A stretch of DNA of 11,715 nt from Polyangiaceae bacterium (GTDB lineage Bacteria; Myxococcota_A; Polyangia; Polyangiales; Polyangiaceae), in contig JAKVCH010000057.1 of the NCBI GenBank assembly GCA_022447485.1, positions 1-11,715 of the forward strand, read 5' to 3'. The position numbers and the translations under genes were made by a program. Below, one piece after another: positions 7,421 through 11,715 of the stretch. Below the pieces are notes generated by a model that saw only the letters and a program-made list of their open reading frames with translations, was not told the DNA's origin and did not search any database. Position 1 is the stretch's first letter; each line of letters begins with the position of its first letter.

Positions 7421-7445
7421 CCCAATGCTAATTGGGGCTGTTTTT
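7421..7445 (+). terminator. Second terminator-like hairpin in the rimP leader
   Basis: CCCAAT (7421-7426) and ATTGGG (7431-7436) form a perfect 6-bp stem with a 4-nt loop, and five T follow at 7441-7445. The stem is short, and four bases separate it from the T run, so termination would be weak. It lies 23 bp before the rimP start, where it could also affect translation. Confidence 0.4.
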
Positions 7446-7468
7446 GGCTCTGACAGACTTTTTTTCCA

Positions 7469-8119
7469 ATGCCGATAGCGCATATCAATCTTCAAGGCCT
7501 CGAAGAGGCAAAAATCCTAGGAATCATTGAGCCTATTTTGGCCGATTTTCGTCTGGATGGAGTAGAGCTTGTCTGGCGCACTGACAAAGGGGGCCAGGTT
7601 CTGGAACTAACGGTGGAATTACCTGGATCGAAAATTCCTGGTGCTGGCGTGACAGTTGCGATTTGTTCGAAAGTGTCCCGCGCGATTTCTGCAGAGCTGG
7701 ATGAAGCCGACTTGATCGCCCCCAATTATCGTTTGGAAGTAGGATCGCCTGGAGTCGAGCGGTTTCTCTATTCAGCAGATGATTACCGTCGGTTCTCCGG
7801 ATTGGCGGTGAAGGTAAAATTGAAAGAGGCTCTCGACCCCGAGGCTGCACGCCCCCAGAAGACGGTGCGTGGCGAGATATTAGGGGTAGATGAGGAAGGG
7901 GTGATTCAAGTGAAGAATGCCCAAGGCGAGGTCAAATTCCCCTTTGACTCGATCCTCTCGGGAAGACTTGTTTTCGTTTGGGGTAAATCCCCTGGACTAG
8001 ATCCCCAAGGGTCTGCAGTGCTGCTGAATGATGGTGGCGTTGGACCAGAGGTGAATAAGCCGGCGAGAAATCAACCTTCGACTCAAACGTCGAAGAAACG
8101 CAAGAGAAAACCAAATTGA
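7469..8119 (+). CDS. rimP: Ribosome maturation factor RimP
   Basis: RimP binds the free 30S subunit and helps its maturation, acting near S12 and the central pseudoknot. The hallmark segment YRLEVGSPGVERFL (87-100) matches the family's Y-x-LEVSSPG-x-x-RPL signature. VTVAICSKVSRAISAELDEADLI just before it matches the N-terminal alpha/beta domain, and about 111-168 fits the C-terminal Sm-like domain. At 216 residues it is longer than the roughly 150 of E. coli RimP; the extra length is a C-terminal tail ending in a basic KKRKRKPN. The ATG at 7469 is fixed by an in-frame TGA at 7451. No Shine-Dalgarno is visible: the bases just upstream are a T run. It is the first gene of the nusA-infB operon, and regulation probably acts through the structured leader. 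Identification is strong. Confidence 0.92.
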   Translation: MPIAHINLQGLEEAKILGIIEPILADFRLDGVELVWRTDKGGQVLELTVELPGSKIPGAGVTVAICSKVSRAISAELDEADLIAPNYRLEVGSPGVERFLYSADDYRRFSGLAVKVKLKEALDPEAARPQKTVRGEILGVDEEGVIQVKNAQGEVKFPFDSILSGRLVFVWGKSPGLDPQGSAVLLNDGGVGPEVNKPARNQPSTQTSKKRKRKPN

Positions 8120-8164
8120 TGGAGCTACATACAGTGGCCCTTCTATCCCATGCGGTAGACGGAG

Positions 8165-8180
8165 GCGGGCCGAATCCCGC
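8165..8180 (+). other. Small hairpin ahead of the nusA start
   Basis: GCGGG (8165-8169) pairs with CCCGC (8176-8180) around the loop ccgaat, in the 81-bp gap between rimP and nusA. It ends about nine bases before the nusA ribosome site. The sequence recalls a tRNA T-arm with a six-base loop, but no other tRNA parts surround it. A role in nusA translation is possible but unsupported beyond position. Confidence 0.25.
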
Positions 8181-8200
8181 AATAAGATGGAGTGAAGAAG

Positions 8201-9865
8201 ATGGCTGAAGGCAATCTGATCGAAATGATTGAGCAAGTAGCCCGGGAAAAAGGCTTAAACCGTGATGTTCTTATTGAGACGATGGAGCAAGCGATTTTGA
8301 AGGCTGCTCAGGCAGCTTTTGGCCAAGAGCGCGAGCTGGAAGCCCGGCTGAATGAAGAGTCCGGGACAATTGACCTCTTTCAATACATGACTGTCGTTGA
8401 AGAGGTCGAAGAGCCCGAGCGACAGCTCTCCATGGACGAGGCTGAAAAGGTTGGTCTTGAAGCCGAAGTCGGCGAGGAATTAGGCTTTCAGGTTTTCTGG
8501 CACCCCCGGGATGCAGAAGCGGCTCGCCAACAAGATAAAGAATTTGGCGACTTATTGGATATGTCCCAGGCTCGTAGTTCGTTTGGGCGCATCGCCGCTC
8601 AGACGGCTAAGCAGGTTCTTCTTCAAAGGGTGCGAGATGCCGAGCGTGACCTTATCTTTCAAGAGTTTAAAGATAAGCAAGGCGAGCTAATCCGGGGGAT
8701 CGTTCATCGCTTTGAGCGAGGTCATAATATAGTCGTTGATCTTGGTAAGACCGAGGCGATTCTACCCTCTCGAGAGCAGACGCCTCGAGAGTCCTATCGC
8801 CCGGGTGATCGAATTGTGGCCTATGTGAAGAATATTGACCGTGAAGCTCGTGGTCCGATGATTGTGTTGAGCCGGTCAGCTCCTCAGCTTGTTGAGAAAC
8901 TCTTTCAATCAGAAGTGCCTGAAATTGATGAGGGTATTGTGAGCGTGGTCGGCTGTGCTCGCGAAGCGGGTTCGCGCAGTAAAATCTCCGTAGCGTCTCG
9001 GAATGCCGATGTTGATGCCGTGGGTGCGTGTGTGGGTATCAAAGGTTCTCGTGTGCAATCTGTCGTTCAGGAATTGCGCGGCGAGAAAATTGATATTGTG
9101 CCCTTCGATGAGGATCCAGCTCGCTACATTATTAATGCGATTCAACCTGCTGATGTGAATAAGGTCATCATTGATGAGGCTGACCATCGCATGGAGTTAG
9201 TCGTGCCAGACGAAAAACTTAGTTTGGCTATTGGGCGCAAGGGTCAAAATGTCCGATTGGCGGCACAATTGACTGGTTGGAAACTTGATATCATCAGTGA
9301 AAGTAAGTTCAAGCAGATTGAAGAAGACGCTCTCGGTGCTCTTCAGGAAATTGACGGAATTAGCGATGAGTTAGCACGAGCATTTTATCGCCTGGGTTTC
9401 CGAGCTTTGGAAGAAGTCGCGGAGGCCAGTGTCGAGGAGCTGTGCGTTGTTGATGGTGTAGCGAGTGATGAGATGGCAGCGACTCTCAAGGCCGCTGCTG
9501 AAGCCGCTATGGAGCGCACTCGCTTGGTGCGGGTAGAAGAAGCGTCCCAAACGACAGCTGCCCTGAGCGAGCGAGATAAATTGCGTTTGGTGCAGGGCCT
9601 GGGGCTTCGCTCTTTGCAGTTACTCGAAGAAGCTGGCTACAAGACCGTGCGTGACATCGCCGGAGAAGACCAAGAACGCTTGACGATTCGAGCTGGCTTA
9701 GCTCCAGAGAAGGCAGCGGAGGTGCAAGCCGGAGCCGCCCGCTTTTTGAGTGAAGAGTTTCCTGCGATTGCCGATGCTCGAGCGAAGCTTGCCGATCAGC
9801 TTGAGGCAGCAGCTAAGGAACGTCCCGCCAGTGATGTAGTTGAACCGGCGGCCGAAGAGTCCTAA
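8201..9865 (+). CDS. nusA: Transcription termination/antitermination factor NusA
   Basis: NusA binds RNA polymerase and nascent RNA, promotes pausing and intrinsic termination, and takes part in antitermination complexes. Domains in order: the N-terminal polymerase-binding domain (about 1-145, with FGRIAAQTAKQVLLQRVRDAER); the S1 domain (about 152-213, starting GELIRGIVHRF); KH1 (GACVGIKGSRVQSVVQELRG); KH2 (LSLAIGRKGQNVRLAAQLTG); and a C-terminal region with two helix-hairpin-helix-like repeats (about 370-435 and 458-515) and an acidic, Ala-rich end. A stretch between the acidic N-terminal loop and FGRIAAQ (VFWHPRDAEAARQQDKEFGDLL) is longer than in E. coli NusA. ATG 8201 is chosen because GGAG at 8189-8192 gives good spacing; an in-frame GTG at 8192 would overlap that site and add three residues. 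It is the second operon gene. Identification is very strong. Confidence 0.97.
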   Translation: MAEGNLIEMIEQVAREKGLNRDVLIETMEQAILKAAQAAFGQERELEARLNEESGTIDLFQYMTVVEEVEEPERQLSMDEAEKVGLEAEVGEELGFQVFWHPRDAEAARQQDKEFGDLLDMSQARSSFGRIAAQTAKQVLLQRVRDAERDLIFQEFKDKQGELIRGIVHRFERGHNIVVDLGKTEAILPSREQTPRESYRPGDRIVAYVKNIDREARGPMIVLSRSAPQLVEKLFQSEVPEIDEGIVSVVGCAREAGSRSKISVASRNADVDAVGACVGIKGSRVQSVVQELRGEKIDIVPFDEDPARYIINAIQPADVNKVIIDEADHRMELVVPDEKLSLAIGRKGQNVRLAAQLTGWKLDIISESKFKQIEEDALGALQEIDGISDELARAFYRLGFRALEEVAEASVEELCVVDGVASDEMAATLKAAAEAAMERTRLVRVEEASQTTAALSERDKLRLVQGLGLRSLQLLEEAGYKTVRDIAGEDQERLTIRAGLAPEKAAEVQAGAARFLSEEFPAIADARAKLADQLEAAAKERPASDVVEPAAEES

Positions 9866-9901
9866 TCGGAAATTGAGACTGATGGAGGCGCAGCGAGGAC
9901 A

Positions 9902-10579
9902 GTGGCATTGGGTAGCAAGAAAAGAAAACCAAGTCAGCGGGGGCAAGCCCCCGCACGTCTTTGCGCTTGCTGTCGCCTGTCTCTGCCGAAGTCAGATTTG
10001 ATTCGTTGGGTGAGCTCCGGGGATGGGCAGGTTGTGCCTGATCTCACGGGCCGCTTACCGGGTCGCGGGGCCTATCTACACCCCCATCCAGAATGTTTGG
10101 CGAAATTGCAGACATCTCTTTCGAAGAGTTTGAAAATGTCTGTCAGCACTACACCTGTTCAGGGAATTGAGTTGCTGATGTCAGCGGCGAGGCATCGCGT
10201 CGAGCTTCTTTTGGGGCAGGCGCGGCGCAGAAGCCTATTGGTTTGGGGAGCGGACGCCGTCTCGGAAGCTTGGCAAGATAAAAGGGCTTCGCTTATTTTA
10301 GTAGCAGCGGATGCCGCTGCTGCCGCAAAAATTGGTGCTGTACGGCAGGCGGTGCCTCTGGGCTGTGTGAAAGTTTGGGGAACAAAGGCCCAGTTTGGCG
10401 CTATTTTTGGCCGTCCAGAGGTGGGAGTTGTTGCGGTTGTCGATGAGACCTTGGCGAAAGGCCTTTTTGACGCTATCGCCTTGGCCCTTCTTGGCCGAGG
10501 CGCAGAATTTGTGTCCCGGAGCCCCTGGGCTGCCGAGGAAAAGTTTGGCTCTCAAGAAGTTGAAAGTTCGGAGAATTAA
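9902..10579 (+). CDS. YlxR (DUF448) domain fused to an L7Ae-like (YlxQ-type) RNA-binding domain
   Basis: The N-terminal part (about 18-70) is a YlxR/DUF448 domain: RLCACC (C21, C23, C24), a DGQVVPDLTGRLPGRGAYLH core with GRGAY, and C65. The C-terminal part (about 85-190) follows the L7Ae/L30e/YlxQ pattern: LLGQARRRSLLVWGADAV, ASLILVAADAAAAAK, then VKVWGTKAQFGAIFGRPEVGVVAVVD. In Bacillus, YlxR and YlxQ are separate small genes between nusA and infB; here one 225-residue protein carries both. YlxR-type proteins are small nucleic-acid binders linked to nusA operons, and L7Ae-like domains bind kink-turn RNA, so a role in RNA or ribosome metabolism is inferred. The start is GTG at 9902, with GAGG at 9894-9897 a few bases upstream. 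It begins 36 bp after nusA, and its TAA overlaps the infB ATG by one base (TAATG), suggesting translational coupling. Confidence 0.88.
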   Translation: MALGSKKRKPSQRGQAPARLCACCRLSLPKSDLIRWVSSGDGQVVPDLTGRLPGRGAYLHPHPECLAKLQTSLSKSLKMSVSTTPVQGIELLMSAARHRVELLLGQARRRSLLVWGADAVSEAWQDKRASLILVAADAAAAAKIGAVRQAVPLGCVKVWGTKAQFGAIFGRPEVGVVAVVDETLAKGLFDAIALALLGRGAEFVSRSPWAAEEKFGSQEVESSEN

Positions 10580-11715
10580 TGAGCGGAAAGCGGCGAGTCT
10601 ACGAGTTGGCACGCGAACTAGGAATGGACAACAAGGCATTGCTGGCGGTAATTGAATCCGTTGGTGTGCAAGATGTGAAGAATCACATGAGTGTCCTTTC
10701 TTCTGAAGACGAAGTTCGAGTGAAGTCTCATCTAGGAAAGAAGACGAGTGGTGGAAGTGATACTTCCCAGGATGCATCGCGCCCGCGTGTTGTGAAGCGT
10801 CGTGCTGTCGTGCGGCGCCGCAAGGCGGTTGAAGGCAGTGCGGAAGAGTCTACGGCGGAAGCCAGTACTTCCTCGGCGGAGCAGCAAAAGCAGTCGGATA
10901 CGAGCATGGCATCATCTGTGACACCGACTGTCGCAGCCAATCAAGCTGATTCGACTTTGTTAGAGTCGCCAGTGGCTGTTAGCCAGGAGTCTGACGACGG
11001 GTCCTTGCGGGACAGTCGAGATGCGCTGAACTCTGATGTAGCTGCGTCTTCCAGTTCTTCTGAGTCTCCTACGGCGTCTCAAGCCGTTTCCTCTGAACAA
11101 GAGCAGCCTCCCGTTGCCGGAAATGTTGCAGCCGATACAGGGGCCAACCAAGGTGGTTCGGCTTCATCTTCATCTTCATCTGATGAGCAGAAGGGTGGCG
11201 CGGTGACTAGCTCCCCGATTGATGCAGTGCCAGAGAGTACTGTGGCTGTGAAAGCTGTTGGTGGAGCTGTCCCGCCGACGACCAGCCCTGGCGCGCCAGC
11301 GGAGAGCGAGTCGACTCAGTCCGCCGCCTCTGTAGGCGATGCAGCGACAGCTGCTTCAGCGGAGACGGGCCCGCAGTCAGCAGCTGCTGCTGCTCAAGAT
11401 TCTGATGCTGGGCAAGCTCAGAAAGAGCCGGCAGGCTCTAAGTCGGCTTCGGCACCTCAGACGCCTCCTTCTCGGGTGGCAGACGTGAAACCCCAAGCTG
11501 GTGCTCCGCGTCCTCAGACCGGTGCTCCGCGTCCTCAAGCTGCTTCTAGTTCTCAGAGCGCAGGGGCACGACCTTCTGTTCCGCCTCGTCCGTCATCGCC
11601 TCCCAAGCGAGGTATCGATGTATGGGAGGGCCGGCCAGGTGTGCCTATGCACAATCATCGTCCTGGACCGCGTCGTGTGCAGTATGACGCAAAGGCTCCT
11701 GCGCCGAGTGGCGGA
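10579..11715 (+). CDS. infB: Translation initiation factor IF-2, N-terminal part (runs off the window)
   Basis: The frame is open from ATG 10579 through the last base (379 codons, no stop), so the gene is cut by the window end. Residues 1-50 match the IF2_N domain: RRVYELARELGMDNKALLAV, then a SVGVQDVKNHMSVLSSEDEVRV segment. A basic patch VVKRRAVVRRRK follows (about 72-83). The rest of the visible part is a long Ser/Ala/Pro/Gln/Glu-rich linker, expected to be disordered, of the kind that precedes the G domain in many large bacterial IF-2 proteins. The GTPase motifs and fMet-tRNA-binding domains are not in the window. IF-2 is the GTPase that brings initiator fMet-tRNA to the 30S subunit. Position after rimP-nusA-ylxR and the TAATG overlap with the preceding gene support the call. 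Confidence 0.93.
   Translation, partial: MSGKRRVYELARELGMDNKALLAVIESVGVQDVKNHMSVLSSEDEVRVKSHLGKKTSGGSDTSQDASRPRVVKRRAVVRRRKAVEGSAEESTAEASTSSAEQQKQSDTSMASSVTPTVAANQADSTLLESPVAVSQESDDGSLRDSRDALNSDVAASSSSSESPTASQAVSSEQEQPPVAGNVAADTGANQGGSASSSSSSDEQKGGAVTSSPIDAVPESTVAVKAVGGAVPPTTSPGAPAESESTQSAASVGDAATAASAETGPQSAAAAAQDSDAGQAQKEPAGSKSASAPQTPPSRVADVKPQAGAPRPQTGAPRPQAASSSQSAGARPSVPPRPSSPPKRGIDVWEGRPGVPMHNHRPGPRRVQYDAKAPAPSGG
11163..11180 (+). repeat. Hexanucleotide microsatellite (ttcatc x3) in infB
   Basis: Three perfect ttcatc units encode alternating Ser codons in the disordered linker of IF-2. Unit length is a multiple of three, so copy changes would only lengthen or shorten the linker. Confidence 0.6.
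11500..11537 (+). repeat. Direct repeat in infB linker encoding GAPRPQ
   Basis: The 17-base ggtgctccgcgtcctca occurs at 11500-11516 and again at 11521-11537, a 21-bp period. It gives two GAPRPQ peptides in the Pro-rich end of the visible IF-2 linker, a likely recent in-frame duplication. Confidence 0.75.

Larger units (their letters stand above)
7202..7468. promoter_or_regulatory. Divergent intergenic region and structured leader of the rimP-nusA-infB operon
   Basis: These 267 bp separate the minus-strand methyltransferase gene from rimP and must hold promoters for both. On the rimP side the sequence is dense in structure: an inverted repeat enclosing a terminator-like hairpin (7339-7393), a heptamer aaattcc in tandem (7389-7402), a second hairpin with a T run (7421-7445), and a seven-T run at 7459-7465. 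Near the methyltransferase start, cgccttttgaggcg (7217-7230) is a 5-bp stem with a 4-nt loop. TTGCAC (7302-7307) with TAATCT (7325-7330) at 17-bp spacing is a weak plus-strand promoter candidate; each hexamer matches consensus at only three of six positions. No tRNA is seen, unlike the metY gene that precedes rimP in E. coli. Confidence 0.5.

Noticed and set aside
7288..7431. A 47-codon plus-strand frame (ATG 7288 to TAA 7429-7431) spanning the leader hairpin, a possible leader peptide
   Set aside because: It has no Shine-Dalgarno, its composition looks like non-coding DNA, and its codons are dictated by the hairpin and T run.
8106..8185. A tRNA suggested by the T-arm-like GCGGG-ccgaat-CCCGC
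   Set aside because: The loop is one base short and there is no matching acceptor stem, D-arm or anticodon arm around it.
10298..10777. Minus-strand frame of 159 codons across the YlxR-infB junction
   Set aside because: It lies opposite two well-supported genes, has no family resemblance, and crosses their boundary.

Overview
The window looks like a piece of a bacterial chromosome from a Myxococcota or other 'deltaproteobacterial' lineage. The reasons are indirect: a Ser/Thr kinase of the Pkn type with a membrane-anchored C-terminus, a partner envelope protein with a TPR-like and coiled-coil build, a YlxR-L7Ae fusion between nusA and infB, and a long low-complexity N-terminus on IF-2. Base composition looks moderate (roughly mid-50s % GC by eye), which is low for cultured myxobacteria, so an uncultured or marine relative is possible. 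The taxonomic call is an inference. I see no phage, transposase, CRISPR array, rRNA or tRNA.

Left part (1-2430). The window opens inside a plus-strand gene whose visible part resembles the C-terminal domain of XPB/Ssl2-type helicase-associated proteins, followed by a Lys/Arg/Ala/Ser-rich tail. Just past its stop the tail-like coding continues in another frame through three 18-bp repeats, which suggests a frameshift. It faces lysA (diaminopimelate decarboxylase, minus strand). lysA is divergent from a Ser/Thr kinase gene across a very short gap.

Middle (2389-7201). The kinase (cytoplasmic kinase domain, one membrane segment, periplasmic domain) is followed by a secreted or envelope protein with a signal peptide, TPR-like region, coiled coil and two hydrophobic segments; the two are probably one signalling or envelope unit. 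Facing them with overlapping stop codons is a minus-strand pair: a SAM-dependent methyltransferase followed by a ferritin-like di-iron protein with a likely membrane segment. Their substrate is unknown.

Right part (7202-11715). This is the conserved rimP-nusA-ylxR-infB transcription/translation operon: ribosome maturation factor, transcription elongation/termination factor, a fused YlxR + L7Ae-like RNA-binding protein, and the start of translation initiation factor IF-2, which runs off the window end. The non-coding leader before rimP is the most unusual stretch. A 12-bp inverted repeat encloses a GC-rich hairpin with an 8-T run, then come a heptamer tandem repeat, a second hairpin with a T run, and a third T run directly before the rimP start, which has no visible Shine-Dalgarno. 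This looks like an attenuator-type leader for an operon that encodes NusA.
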